DNA of 64,000 nucleotides from Rhodococcoides kyotonense (lineage in GTDB: Bacteria; Actinomycetota; Actinomycetes; Mycobacteriales; Mycobacteriaceae). Numbering within the stretch: the first letter of the stretch is position 1; each line of letters begins with the position of its first letter. Location of the stretch: assembly GCF_001645385.1 (NCBI RefSeq), contig NZ_LVHI01000017.1, positions 1-64,000 of the forward strand. The letters are read 5' to 3'. Of the stretch, positions 23,347 through 32,700 are shown piece after piece. The position numbers and the translations under genes are program-made. The notes under the pieces are model-generated. The model made no database searches. It was not told where the DNA came from and saw only the letters and a program-made list of their open reading frames with translations.

Positions 23347-24450
23347 TCAGAACTCTTTCGAAAGGTCGTCCTCCCCGAACGGCTCGGCGAGTTCGACGCC
23401 TGCGAGAACTGCACGCCGGAGGGCCTTCGGGACCTCGAGCGAATCGTCCTCTCGAGCGAGGACTTTCTGCTCCTGCAGCGAACGCACCCGGTAGTCGATC
23501 AGCTGCGCGGTGCGGAGATCCTCGTCCTCCAACCCCTCGTAGTCCTCGTCGGCGTTGTCGAGAGGGAGGTCGTCGGTCATCGCAGCCAGCAACGTCTGCA
23601 CGGCGAACGTGTTGGCGAGACCCATCGAAACGTCGTCCTCGCTCGACGTCAGCTGGTGGCGGATGTGGTGGGTGAGCAGGTCGCGGAGGGTGCCCAGCGA
23701 CCGGGAGCGCAATCCGTCGACAGCAGGTCCCGGAACGACGGTCTCACCGTCGACCGCCAGAACGTCCGATGCGAACGCCACGGCCCATCGATCGAGAGCG
23801 GTGAGGTCCACGAGCTCGGTGTTCTCGTTCGAGTCGCTCAGCGCAGTTGCGAGCTCGGGAACGTCCATCATCGACAGCCCGGGCCCGACTCGGTCGACGA
23901 TCTCGTCGAGGCCTGCAACCAACGGGAGAGCGGACAATGCGGCCGATTCGTCGTCCTCGGAGACGTCGGGAAGCTCGATGTCCTCCGGGGCGAGGATGTC
24001 GGGATCGTTGTCGATGAAGTCGGTGAGGTCTTCCATGACGTGCGCGAAGTCGTCGTCCGACCCGCTCCACCCGTCCGACTCGTCGAGGTAGGTCAGGAAC
24101 TCGAGGACGGTCAGAATCATGTTGGATGCCGCTGCGGGGCCGTTGTCGGGATCGGAATCCTCGATGCGGGTGGCGGCGTCGACGAGGAAGTGCGCGTCGT
24201 TCGGCGTCCAGGCGGTGGGGGAGAACCCGGGGTTCGCTCGAAGCATCTGGCTGAGCGTGGTTCGTACGAGGGAGACGATTCGATCGGCGTGTTCCGCCAT
24301 CTCACCTTCGTCGAGCCACACAGCGAAATCGTCGAGGACGGCGGACGGCAGGGCCGGTGTGCGCGTCGACGACGACTGCTGACGTCGTTGTCGTGCCTTG
24401 ATCTTGGCTGCGCGCTTCTGTCCTCGACTTGCCGGTCCTTTGGATCCCAT
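23347..24450 (-). CDS. Hypothetical acidic protein with basic N-terminus
   Basis: A 367-residue soluble protein I do not recognise. The first 25 residues are strongly basic (GPASRGQKRAAKIKARQRR), the remainder very acidic and helical, with Asp/Glu-rich runs such as DSDPDNGP and DNADEDYEGLEDEDLR. No enzyme motif or membrane segment is visible. The basic head could contact nucleic acid or ribosomes. It is transcribed alone. The ATG at 24450 (MGSKGP) is the first plausible start. The 171 bp upstream of the excalibur gene (23176-23346) hold no further gene. Confidence 0.6.
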   Translation of the reverse strand: MGSKGPASRGQKRAAKIKARQRRQQSSSTRTPALPSAVLDDFAVWLDEGEMAEHADRIVSLVRTTLSQMLRANPGFSPTAWTPNDAHFLVDAATRIEDSDPDNGPAAASNMILTVLEFLTYLDESDGWSGSDDDFAHVMEDLTDFIDNDPDILAPEDIELPDVSEDDESAALSALPLVAGLDEIVDRVGPGLSMMDVPELATALSDSNENTELVDLTALDRWAVAFASDVLAVDGETVVPGPAVDGLRSRSLGTLRDLLTHHIRHQLTSSEDDVSMGLANTFAVQTLLAAMTDDLPLDNADEDYEGLEDEDLRTAQLIDYRVRSLQEQKVLAREDDSLEVPKALRRAVLAGVELAEPFGEDDLSKEF

Positions 24451-24485
24451 GACGTCGAGAGTAATCGGGTCGCTCGTCCCGTCAC

Positions 24486-24536
24486 ACATCGATGGGCCGT
24501 GGCATCCGTCTACCGGCTGCCACGGCCCATCGATGT
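24486..24536. terminator. Long-stem terminator of the symporter gene
   Basis: A perfect 19-bp inverted repeat (24486-24504 with 24518-24536; arm core CATCGATGGGCCGTGGCA) with a 13-nt loop lies 18 bp behind the symporter stop codon. There is no T-tract. Confidence 0.85.
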
Positions 24537-24553
24537 CCGTCGAGAGAAGTTGA

Positions 24554-25957
24554 CTACCTTGCCAATTCGACGTCCGTCGCGGTTGCGTCGTCGTCCGCGA
24601 ACGGGTCGCCGTTGCGTGGGGCGTTGTACCGATCCAGGTCGAGGATGCCCTCGCGCTTGGCGACGATGGCCGGAACGAGCGCCTGGCCGGTGACGTTGAC
24701 GGCCGTGCGGCCCATGTCGACGATCGGCTCGACAGCGAGGAGCAGTCCGACACCGGCGAGCGGAAGTCCGAGCGTCGACAACGTGAGGGTCAACATGACG
24801 GTGGCGCCGGTGGTGCCTGCCGTTGCGGCGGAACCGATCACGGACACGACGATGATCAACAGGTAGTCCGTGAACGTCAGTCCGACGCCGTAGAACTGAG
24901 CGACGAAGATGGCAGCGATCGCGGGATAGATTGCGGCGCAACCATCCATCTTCGTCGTGGCTCCCAGCGGCACGGCGAACGACGCGTACTCACCGGGCAC
25001 GCCCAGGTTGCGCTCGGTGACGCGTTCGGTGAGCGGCAGCGTGCCGATCGACGAGCGCGAGACGAACCCGAGCTGTGTGGCAGGCCATACGCCGGAGAAG
25101 AACTGACGAACCGAAAGGCCGTGAGCACGAACGATGATCGGGTACACGACGAAGAACACGATTGCGAGCCCGACATAGATCGACACCGTGAAGACGCCGA
25201 GCGAACCGATCGCGTCCCATCCGTAGGTTGCGACGGCGTTGGCGATCAGCGCAGCGGTGCCGATCGGTGCGAGGCGGATGATCCACCACAGAACCTTCTG
25301 CACGATCGCGAGAAGCGATGCGTTGAAGGTCAGGAACGGTTCGGCCTTCTCGCCGATCTTGAGTGCGGCAATTCCGATCGCAGCGGCGATGACGAGCAAC
25401 TGAAGGATGTTGAAGCTCAGGGAAGACGTTGCGGTGCTGGCGAATCCGTCACCGGCAGCCGTGGTCGTCACGGACGTCTTCGAGCCCAGAGCGAAGAAGT
25501 TGTTCGGTACGAGCCCGGTCAGAAACGACCACCACGAGCCGACACTGCTCGGATCCTTGGCCGACGACATCTCGACGCCGGTGCGTGAACCGGGTTGCGC
25601 GACGAGGCCGATCACGATGCCGATGATCACTGCGATGAACGCGGTGATCGCGAACCACAGAAGCGTCTGCACGGCCAGCCGGGCAGCGTTGGCGACCTGA
25701 CGAAGATTTGCGATGGAGCTGACGATCGCAGTGAAGACCAGAGGTACGACGGCGACCGTGAGCAGCTTCACGTAACTGGAGCCGATGGTCGCGACGGTGC
25801 CGACGAGCCAGTTCTCGTTGCCGTCGGCGGCGTCGGGCATCGACCGAGCAATGAGGCCGATGACCACACCGAGCACGAGGCCGGCGACGATCTGAGGTCC
25901 GAAGGACTTCGCCCATGCGGGCACGCGAGATGGACGGGTAGCGCTGGGCGCAGACAT
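24554..25957 (-). CDS. Dicarboxylate/amino-acid:cation symporter (DctA/GltP family)
   Basis: A 467-residue membrane transporter of the SDF family that imports C4-dicarboxylates or glutamate/aspartate with cations. Eight or so hydrophobic helices are present. The hairpin and substrate-site motifs are visible: SRSSIGTLPLTERV (serine-rich hairpin 1), PLGATTKMDGCAAIYPAIAAIFVAQ and, near the C-terminus, GLLLAVEPIVDMGRTAVNVTGQAL, where the Asp and Asn contact substrate and sodium. The ATG at 25957 is preferred to the one at 25963 because AAAGG then has a 7-nt spacing. It ends at a 19-bp stem terminator. Confidence 0.92.
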   Translation of the reverse strand: MSAPSATRPSRVPAWAKSFGPQIVAGLVLGVVIGLIARSMPDAADGNENWLVGTVATIGSSYVKLLTVAVVPLVFTAIVSSIANLRQVANAARLAVQTLLWFAITAFIAVIIGIVIGLVAQPGSRTGVEMSSAKDPSSVGSWWSFLTGLVPNNFFALGSKTSVTTTAAGDGFASTATSSLSFNILQLLVIAAAIGIAALKIGEKAEPFLTFNASLLAIVQKVLWWIIRLAPIGTAALIANAVATYGWDAIGSLGVFTVSIYVGLAIVFFVVYPIIVRAHGLSVRQFFSGVWPATQLGFVSRSSIGTLPLTERVTERNLGVPGEYASFAVPLGATTKMDGCAAIYPAIAAIFVAQFYGVGLTFTDYLLIIVVSVIGSAATAGTTGATVMLTLTLSTLGLPLAGVGLLLAVEPIVDMGRTAVNVTGQALVPAIVAKREGILDLDRYNAPRNGDPFADDDATATDVELAR

Positions 25958-26154
25958 GAACATGCCTTTCGAGAAAGAGAAAACGAGGAAAAGTCCCCGA
26001 ATCAGAGAAGAAGGTGCCGAGTCGAATCGGTCACCGACAGATAGCGCTCGCCTGCAAACGGAGGTCGACGTAGCGTCGACTGGTCAGGAGGGGCATCACT
26101 TACTGGAGGTTACCCCTAGGCCCGAACGCCGCCCCCAGCGCCCGGGCCACGGCA

Positions 26155-26853
26155 TCACCTACGGCGGGAGATCGCGAAGGTGTCGGCGACGGTCGGCTTG
26201 CCCCATACGAACGGCGGAGGGCCACCCGTCAGTCGGCGCGCAATCTTGCGGTTGTCGTCGAAGACCCGCTGTATCCAGAGTACGGCCGTCGCCACTGCCA
26301 CCTGCACGAGGTGCGCGACCGTCTCTGCGAAGCTCTGCAGCACTGTGTGGGGAGGCTCCACATCGTAGGACTGCGCCACCAGGCTGACGTACTCGTTCAA
26401 CGTCTTCGAGCATGCGTTCAAGTGGTCGATGCAGTGGTAGGTGTTGGCATACAGAACGAATGACTTCTTGCGGACACCGTCTCTGGGAAGTTTCTGCCAG
26501 TGATCGGTCGTCGGAAAATCTGGACGCGAGATCGATTCCGCCGACCACGGTTTTGGTCCGATTTCCCGGATCTCGAACATGTCGAATTCGCCGTCGGGTT
26601 TCGAATGCCACTCGTCGTGCAAGTCCGCGAAATGCACGATGATCTCGCTGACATGTGTCGTGAAATCGCGGATCAGGTTCGCGGCCGTCTCGCTCACGCG
26701 GTCGGGATCGAACCGAAACATAGCCTGCCCGATGTCGCTGAATGCCTCGTCGATCGGCGTGGCGGCCATCGCGATTCCAGTTGCCGCGCGCCGGACGCGG
26801 TCGCAGTGCTCGTAGTCGTAATCGTGCTCGTCGTAGTCCCGCTGTGTAGTCAT
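26155..26853 (-). CDS. Hypothetical protein
   Basis: A 232-residue protein I do not recognise. It has a tyrosine/aspartate-rich lead (DYDEHDYDYEHCDR), no signal peptide, a helical core and a hydrophobic C-terminal stretch (HLVQVAVATAVLWIQRVF). Conserved-looking features are NTYHCIDHLNACSKTLNEY and FDMFEIREIGPKPW. The ATG at 26853 gives MTTQRDYD; an in-frame ATG at 26883 is possible. The 5' region of the symporter (25958-26154) contains only a 7-bp inverted repeat GTCGACG-TAG-CGTCGAC at 26064-26080. Confidence 0.5.
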   Translation of the reverse strand: MTTQRDYDEHDYDYEHCDRVRRAATGIAMAATPIDEAFSDIGQAMFRFDPDRVSETAANLIRDFTTHVSEIIVHFADLHDEWHSKPDGEFDMFEIREIGPKPWSAESISRPDFPTTDHWQKLPRDGVRKKSFVLYANTYHCIDHLNACSKTLNEYVSLVAQSYDVEPPHTVLQSFAETVAHLVQVAVATAVLWIQRVFDDNRKIARRLTGGPPPFVWGKPTVADTFAISRRR

Positions 26854-26924
26854 GCGCGGGAAGGTAACGGAAGCTACCGACAAGAAAGGCCGAAAGGTGT
26901 TGCGCGACAGTAAATATCAACGAT

Positions 26925-27278
26925 TCAATAATTCACACGGAATCCGCCGATGAGGGTGATGGCGTTGCCGTCGGGGTCCTCGATCGCCGACAGTCGCACG
27001 CCCTTGCTCGCGTCGACGATGTCTGCAGCGACGATTCCACGCGTCGCGAGTTCCTCGATGTGCTTCTCGAGATCGTCGACGGCGAAGTTCAGCATCGACG
27101 AGCCGGCACGCTCGGGATCGACGGTCACCTGCACCCAGGCGCTCTTGATGACCTGCCACTCGACGAGGGTAGGCATCGGGTTGTTGTCCGCAGGTCGAGA
27201 GAAGAACGCTTCGTAGAAGGCATTCGCCTTATCGAGGTCCGCGACGGGGACGACTGCGAGGACGTGTGCGAGAGCCAT
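26925..27278 (-). CDS. VOC family protein
   Basis: A 117-residue glyoxalase/bleomycin-resistance fold protein. The first module motif HVLAVVPVADLDKANAFYEAFFSR and the terminal AIEDPDGNAITLIGGF strand are clear (quoted in part). It is transcribed towards the hypothetical gene and separated from the monooxygenase gene by a palindrome. Substrate unknown. Confidence 0.82.
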   Translation of the reverse strand: MALAHVLAVVPVADLDKANAFYEAFFSRPADNNPMPTLVEWQVIKSAWVQVTVDPERAGSSMLNFAVDDLEKHIEELATRGIVAADIVDASKGVRLSAIEDPDGNAITLIGGFRVNY

Positions 27279-27342
27279 GGCTACTCCGATCGAAGTCGGA
27301 ATATGGTCGGAGAAGTCGACCGTCGTCGACCCTGAAAGTCAT

Positions 27343-27398
27343 CGTGCGTGCGAATGTACAGCCGGCTGTACATTCGCGCGCACGTGCGGCGCAGCCGC
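27343..27398. repeat. Stop-proximal palindrome, copy E, with small hairpin
   Basis: Arms CGTGCGTGCGAATGTACAGC (27343-27362) and 27365-27384 pair over 20 bp with a single T-G mismatch and a 2-nt tip. GCGGC-GCA-GCCGC (27386-27398) follows and ends 3 bp before the stop codon of the monooxygenase (27402-27404, minus strand). Confidence 0.87.
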
Positions 27399-27401
27399 CC
27401 G

Positions 27402-29024
27402 TCAGGCGAACGTCTTCTTCAAATGCGCGACCACACCCTCGACAGTGGCAGGCGATTCACGATGACCGAGGTAGCCGTCCGGCCGGATGACCAGGGCCGA
27501 CGGGCCGTCGATGCCGTACGCCTTGGCGAATTCGCCCTCGGCGTCGACGACGACGGTCAGCACCGACTCGACCGGCCCCGGCGACAGCAGATAGACGTCC
27601 AACAAGCCGTGCGCGGCGGCTGTCGCGGCTTCGGCGAGATCCTCCATCTCGTCCGGTGACCCGTCGGCATAAAGCAGCAGGGTGTGATTCACCCCGCTGA
27701 ACAGTTCGAACAGCCGAACGGGATAGGCCACCATGTCGCGGGTGAGACCGCGGGCGTCGGGCGCACGCTCGCCGGGCTGCACCGTCGTCGCCGACGCATC
27801 GGCCTCGGAGATCAAGGGACTGTCGGCGTAGGAGATCAGCAATTGCGCCTGCCTGCGCATGGCCGTCTCGACCGACGTCTCACCGGCCCCGATTCCCTCG
27901 CGCGCGCTACGTACCGTCCGACCGACCACTTCTTCGCCTACGGGCCGGCGTTCGGCGTCGTAGGTGTCGGTCAGTCCTGGCGCTGCGACGCCGCGGACGG
28001 CCAGCGCGACCTTCCACGCGATGTTCTGTGCATCCTGGATTCCGGTGTTCATACCCTGTGCGCCGGTCGGTGGATGGATGTGTGCGGCATCCCCTGCGGC
28101 GAACACTCGACCACGACCGTAGGCGTCGACGATGCGGTGGCTGATGCGGAACACCGACGACCAGCGCAGGTTCGACGCGGTCGTCGGTTCGGGGGACAGC
28201 TGGTCGAGGACGGCTTGAATATGTCGTAGCTCGGGTGCGGCGCCGCCCGCGAAGCCGTGTGCGATGCCGTCGGCTCCCGCATCGGGTGCTGAGAGTTCCG
28301 GCGGCACGAGCATCGACATGCGGTAGCGGCGTCGACCCGGAAGCGGAATCGCGACGAGGATGCCGTCCTGGGATCCGTCGTCGGCGGTGTGCGAGATGCG
28401 AATGCCGTAGCCGGAAGGCAACGACCAGTCCACCTCGACGTCGCCGAGCATGTAGCCCTCGGCGAATGCGTCGCCCTCGAAGGTCAGGCCGAGTTGTTTG
28501 CGCACGACACTGTGTGCGCCGTCGCCGCCGATCAGATACTGCACGCGCTGAGACGTTCCGTCGCTGAGCGTCGCGGTGACGGCATCGGCGTCCTGAGTGA
28601 AACCCGCGAGAGCCACTCCGCGTTCGACGGTCCCGCCGAGTTCGGCCAACCGTTCGCGCAGGATGCGCTCGGTCTCGTACTGAGGGAGCATCGCGAAGCC
28701 GTAGGGGACGTCCGCGGGCAACGAAAGCTCGATGCGTCCGACCTCGGAGCCGTTCTGGAACATGATTTGCCCGCGCATCATGATGGCCGCGTCGAGAACG
28801 GCGTGCAACACACCGATGTTCTCGAACACTTCGAGCGTACGCGGCTGAATACCAACGGCTTTCGCGTACTGCGGCGGTTCCGTCAGCGGGTCGATCACAC
28901 GGCACCCTATGCCCCGTCTGCGCAGCTCGATCGCGGCCGTGAGGCCGATCGGCCCGGCTCCTGCCACCAGTACCTCGACGTCCATGTCGCCACCCATCGT
29001 CTCGTCGTCCTTCTTGCCCGACAT
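27402..29024 (-). CDS. FAD-dependent aromatic monooxygenase (MhpA/PheA type)
   Basis: A 540-residue class A flavin monooxygenase that would hydroxylate a phenolic ring with NAD(P)H and oxygen. The Rossmann motif VEVLVAGAGPIGLTAAIELRR is at residues 16-36 (quoted in part: AGAGPIGLTAA). The DG motif region is YLIGGDGAHSVVR near 165, and the GD motif GDAAHIHPPTGAQGMNTGIQD near 300 (first 20 shown by GDAAHIHPPTGAQGMN). The C-terminal 150 residues form the thioredoxin-like domain typical of the phenol hydroxylase/MhpA branch. It is the last gene of the IclR-linked operon. A 3- or 4-hydroxyphenylacetate-type substrate feeding homogentisate is possible but not shown. Confidence 0.87.
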   Translation of the reverse strand: MSGKKDDETMGGDMDVEVLVAGAGPIGLTAAIELRRRGIGCRVIDPLTEPPQYAKAVGIQPRTLEVFENIGVLHAVLDAAIMMRGQIMFQNGSEVGRIELSLPADVPYGFAMLPQYETERILRERLAELGGTVERGVALAGFTQDADAVTATLSDGTSQRVQYLIGGDGAHSVVRKQLGLTFEGDAFAEGYMLGDVEVDWSLPSGYGIRISHTADDGSQDGILVAIPLPGRRRYRMSMLVPPELSAPDAGADGIAHGFAGGAAPELRHIQAVLDQLSPEPTTASNLRWSSVFRISHRIVDAYGRGRVFAAGDAAHIHPPTGAQGMNTGIQDAQNIAWKVALAVRGVAAPGLTDTYDAERRPVGEEVVGRTVRSAREGIGAGETSVETAMRRQAQLLISYADSPLISEADASATTVQPGERAPDARGLTRDMVAYPVRLFELFSGVNHTLLLYADGSPDEMEDLAEAATAAAHGLLDVYLLSPGPVESVLTVVVDAEGEFAKAYGIDGPSALVIRPDGYLGHRESPATVEGVVAHLKKTFA

Positions 29025-29101
29025 TGTCGAGCGGGGAAACGGCTACGAGAGAGGTAAACGCCGGAAGTCATGCGGAACGGGTGAGGAGTCGGACCGGTGG
29101 G

Positions 29102-29872
29102 TCAGAGCTCGCTGGTGATGCGGTGATAGATACCGCCGGAGGTCAGGCCGCCGTCGACGACCATCTCTGTTCCGGTGATGTAGCGGGACGCGTCGGACAG
29201 CAGGAACGCAACCGACTCGGCGATTTCCGACGCGTCGGCGACGCGTCCGGCGGGCACCGACTTCAGGCTCGTGTCGACGAAATCGGACGACCCCGAATGC
29301 AGCAGGGGAGTGTCGACGAGTCCCGGGTGAATGGAATTGACGCGCACCCCGTGTTCGGCGAACTCGAGCGCGCCTACCTTGGACAGCCCGCGCACACCCC
29401 ACTTGCTGGCGCCGTATCCGGCCGCGAAGTAGCCGACCATGCCCGCGATCGACGAGACGTTGACGATCGAGCCGCCGTCGCCCCTCTTCAGAAGCGGAGC
29501 ACAGGCTTTCATGCCGTAGAAGACGCTGGACAGGTTGATGTCCATGACCCGTCGCCAGTCCTCGATCGTGGTGTCCTCGATCCCGAACCGGTGGCTGACG
29601 CCCGCGTTGTTGACGAGGCCGTGCAGATCGCCGTCGGCTGAGTCGATACGGGAGGCGAGTTCGGTCCACGACGCGGGTTCGGTGACGTCGAGCTGGAAGA
29701 ACTCCGCCTGTCCGCCGCCGGAGACGATCTCGTCGACGACGGACAGCCCGGGCTCGACAGCGATGTCGGTGACCCACACCTTGGCGCCACGAGCGGCCAG
29801 CATCGACGATTCGACTCGTCCCATACCGCTGCCGGCACCGGTGACGACGATGGATTTGCCGTCGAAGTTCAT
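29102..29872 (-). CDS. SDR family oxidoreductase (classical)
   Basis: A 256-residue NAD(P)-dependent dehydrogenase. The cofactor motif VVTGAGSGMGRVES (TGxxxGxG) is near residue 10, NNAGVSHRF near 90, the catalytic Ser near 140 in NVSSIAGMVG, and Tyr/Lys in GYGASKWGVRG near 153-157. The C-terminus YITGTEMVVDGGLTSGG is typical. It lies 77 bp upstream of the monooxygenase and 4 bp downstream of the symporter. It probably oxidises an alcohol or dihydrodiol intermediate. Confidence 0.9.
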   Translation of the reverse strand: MNFDGKSIVVTGAGSGMGRVESSMLAARGAKVWVTDIAVEPGLSVVDEIVSGGGQAEFFQLDVTEPASWTELASRIDSADGDLHGLVNNAGVSHRFGIEDTTIEDWRRVMDINLSSVFYGMKACAPLLKRGDGGSIVNVSSIAGMVGYFAAGYGASKWGVRGLSKVGALEFAEHGVRVNSIHPGLVDTPLLHSGSSDFVDTSLKSVPAGRVADASEIAESVAFLLSDASRYITGTEMVVDGGLTSGGIYHRITSEL

Positions 29873-29876
29873 GGCT

Positions 29877-31211
29877 CTATCCCGTCTTCAGCTCGGTGCC
29901 CTTGGTCTCGGTCACGAAGAAGACCGCGACGAAGGTGAGCAGCGCGCAGAAGACGAAGTAGCCGGCCGGGGCGAGGGCGTTGCCCGTCAGCGAGATCAGC
30001 CACGTCGCGATGAACGGAGCCGTACCACCGAGCAGCATGTTGGTGGTGTTGTTGCCCAGAGCGAGACCGCTGTAGCGAACCGACGTCTTCAACATCTCGA
30101 CGTAGGTGACGTACGACGCGCCGTTGACCACCGAGACCGCGATGAACAACACCGACTGGCCGACGACGGCCTGCCACAGGCTTCCGCCCGCCATCATCAT
30201 GAACATCGGAACGCCGAGGATGATCGACGCGAGGCTGCCGCCGAACAGCACGGGCTTGCGACCGTACCTGTCGGCCATGTACCCGGCGATGGGGAGCGTG
30301 ATGACACCGAGCACCAGAGCCAGCGACGTCGACAGGAACGCTGCCTGCGCGCTCTGGCCACCCTCGGTCTTCAGATACGTGGCCGCGTAGACCGAGGCGA
30401 TGTAGTAGCCGCCCGTGATGAGAGCACCGAGGAAGATAATCTTCACGACGCTTCCGCCGGACGTGCTCAGCAGCTCCGAGATGGGCAGCTTCTTCGTCTC
30501 GCCCTTGTCCTCGAGCTCCTTGAACTCCGGGGTGTCGTCGAGCCTGCTCCGAATCCAGATGCCGATGCCACCGATGACGAGACTGAGCAGGAACGGGATG
30601 CGCCACGCCCACGAGAGGACCTGCTCTTCGGTGAAGATCGTGTTCAGTCCGAGCGCGCACAGCGACGCGAGCAGCGATCCGAGGTAGGTGCCGGTATTGA
30701 CCATCGACGTCTGCGTGGCACGCCAACGGGTGGGTGCGGACTCGGAGACGAACGCGTTCGCGCCGCCGAGCTCACCACCCGCCGCGAAGCCCTGCAGGCA
30801 TCGGCAGAGCACGAGCACCGACGTCGCCCACACACCGAGCGTGACGTAGGTGGGAAGCAGGCCGATACCTGCGGTGGCGATGACCATCAGCAGGATCGTC
30901 CAGGACAGGGCGTTCTTGCGTCCGTACTTGTCGCCGATGTGTCCGAAGAAGATGCCGCCGGGCACGCGCAGGAAGAACGCGACGGCGAACGCCGCGAACG
31001 TACCGAGCAACGCTGCGGTCGGATCCTCGGATACGAAGAACAGTGCGGCGATCGTGGTGGCCATGTAGCCGTAGATGCCGAAGTCGTAGTACTCGACGAC
31101 GGTTCCGACGACTGCTGCGCGGATCACCGTCAACGGGGATTGCTTCACCGTGGTCGGCCCATCGGCGTGGTTGCTGTGCTCGGGGTGCACGGCGCTCTCG
31201 TTCGTGGTCAT
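29877..31211 (-). CDS. MFS transporter, metabolite:H+ symporter (MHS) family
   Basis: A 444-residue major facilitator with 12 predicted helices. The MHS features are clear: GTVVEYYDFGIYGYMA in helix 1, the loop FGHIGDKYGRKNALSWTIL (quoted core: GHIGDKYGRKNAL), and AAGGELGGANAFVSESAP before helix 5. MHS members import shikimate, alpha-ketoglutarate, proline/betaine or aromatic acids with protons. The central loop between helices 6 and 7 is hydrophilic (FKELEDKGETKKLP). Position inside the IclR-linked operon suggests that it imports the pathway's acid substrate. Confidence 0.9.
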   Translation of the reverse strand: MTTNESAVHPEHSNHADGPTTVKQSPLTVIRAAVVGTVVEYYDFGIYGYMATTIAALFFVSEDPTAALLGTFAAFAVAFFLRVPGGIFFGHIGDKYGRKNALSWTILLMVIATAGIGLLPTYVTLGVWATSVLVLCRCLQGFAAGGELGGANAFVSESAPTRWRATQTSMVNTGTYLGSLLASLCALGLNTIFTEEQVLSWAWRIPFLLSLVIGGIGIWIRSRLDDTPEFKELEDKGETKKLPISELLSTSGGSVVKIIFLGALITGGYYIASVYAATYLKTEGGQSAQAAFLSTSLALVLGVITLPIAGYMADRYGRKPVLFGGSLASIILGVPMFMMMAGGSLWQAVVGQSVLFIAVSVVNGASYVTYVEMLKTSVRYSGLALGNNTTNMLLGGTAPFIATWLISLTGNALAPAGYFVFCALLTFVAVFFVTETKGTELKTG

Positions 31212-31251
31212 GACTGCTTCCTCAAAGGGTCAAGGGTAGGGAGTGCGGGGA

Positions 31252-32700
31252 TCAGATCGCCAGAGCAGCTGCGGTGGACTTCACGAGCGCTGCAGTGCGG
31301 CCTGCGATGCGGCCCATCGTCAGCGCGTTCGCGACGGCGTTGCCGCCACCGACGTAGCGAAGGCCGAGAACGCCTGCCCCTGCCTCACCGGCTGCGAACA
31401 GTCCGGGGATCGGAACACCGTCGGTGTCGAGAACGGCTGCGTTCCGGTCGATTTCGAGGCCGGCATGGGTGCAGACCAATTCGGCGGGAAGGATGCGTGC
31501 GGCGTAGAAGGGCCCTCGATCGATCGGGTCCGGATCCGTCGTACTGCCCTTGTTCGCCAACGTGCGATGGCGAAGGAAATCCGGGTCCTCACCGTTCGGC
31601 AAGTTCTGGTTCCACCGCGCGACCGTGGCCTTCAGGGTGTGTGCGGGTACCTGCATCGACGTGGCCAGCTCGTCGAGCGAGTCCGCGCGCAGGGTCCGTC
31701 CCGCCTCGGCTTCCTCGGCGACGCGGTCGGCGGCCCAATCGGCATATCCGACAGGCAAATTTAGGCGGGCGTTCTCGTCGAAGACAATCCACGCCGATCC
31801 ACCCTGATGATCGATGATTCCCGTGGAGACCGCATACGAGGCGTCCTCGTCCATGAACCGTCGACCGGCGGCGTTGACGTAGACGCGCGACTTCGGCGGA
31901 AAGCCCGACTGCCAGTGGTGGTACCGCTGGAAGTAGACCGTCGGGAGCATGAGTCCCCAGCCGTCCCCGGTGATCGACGCGTCGACCGCGTCGGCGAACC
32001 GCAGATGGTCGCCGCGGCTGCCGTCGGCGGCGACGACGAACAACGATTCGCCCGCTTTGTTCGCAACCGGGTAGTGCTTGTCGACGAACGTCGGATCCTG
32101 CGCGAAACCTCCGGATGCGACGACCACGGCACCCGCTCGAAGTTCGACGTCGTCGGCGATCACACCGACGACGCGGCCGTTCTCGGTGAGCAAGGCCTGA
32201 ACCCGGGTGTCGAGAACGACCTCGATCCCGTGCCGTCGTCGCGCGGCGTCGAGTACCTGGACGAGGCCGTATCCCTGATCCTTCGGCACGTGCCCACGCC
32301 AGACGTCCTCGACACCTGCCTGGCTGAGCCCCGGCTGGTGCGCGTTGCCGGACACCTTCGCCGGGATCTCGACACCGAGCTCGATGAGCCACTCGAGCGT
32401 CGGGCCCGCGTTCTCGCAGAACGTACGGATCAGGCCGGGCGCCAGCATCCACTGGTTCAGATCCATGTAGTGCTGGAAGAACTTCTCGGCGCTGTCCTCG
32501 ATGCCGAGTTCGCGCTGGACGGACGTTCCGGCTGCGGTGAACAATCCAGCGGACAGGGCCGTCGAGCCTCCGAGCTCCTTCATCGCCTCGAACAGCAGCA
32601 CGGACGCGCCGTTCTCGGCGGCGGTGACGGCCGCCGCGAGCCCCGCACCGCCACCACCGATGACGACGACGTCGTAGTCGATGTCGGTCGAATCAGACAT
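31252..32700 (-). CDS. FAD-binding dehydrogenase (fumarate reductase/ketosteroid dehydrogenase flavoprotein fold)
   Basis: A 482-residue flavoprotein of the succinate dehydrogenase/fumarate reductase/3-ketosteroid-dehydrogenase superfamily. The FAD motif DYDVVVIGGGGAGLAAAVTA is at the N-terminus (quoted in 20), followed by KELGGSTALSAGLF. The C-terminal FAD contact is PIPGLFAAGEAGAGVLGLRY with GGGNAVANALTMGRIAGR. It would desaturate or reduce a carbon-carbon bond next to a carbonyl. Its ATG at 32700 overlaps the upstream SDR stop codon by 8 nt. The substrate is unknown. Confidence 0.85.
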   Translation of the reverse strand: MSDSTDIDYDVVVIGGGGAGLAAAVTAAENGASVLLFEAMKELGGSTALSAGLFTAAGTSVQRELGIEDSAEKFFQHYMDLNQWMLAPGLIRTFCENAGPTLEWLIELGVEIPAKVSGNAHQPGLSQAGVEDVWRGHVPKDQGYGLVQVLDAARRRHGIEVVLDTRVQALLTENGRVVGVIADDVELRAGAVVVASGGFAQDPTFVDKHYPVANKAGESLFVVAADGSRGDHLRFADAVDASITGDGWGLMLPTVYFQRYHHWQSGFPPKSRVYVNAAGRRFMDEDASYAVSTGIIDHQGGSAWIVFDENARLNLPVGYADWAADRVAEEAEAGRTLRADSLDELATSMQVPAHTLKATVARWNQNLPNGEDPDFLRHRTLANKGSTTDPDPIDRGPFYAARILPAELVCTHAGLEIDRNAAVLDTDGVPIPGLFAAGEAGAGVLGLRYVGGGNAVANALTMGRIAGRTAALVKSTAAALAI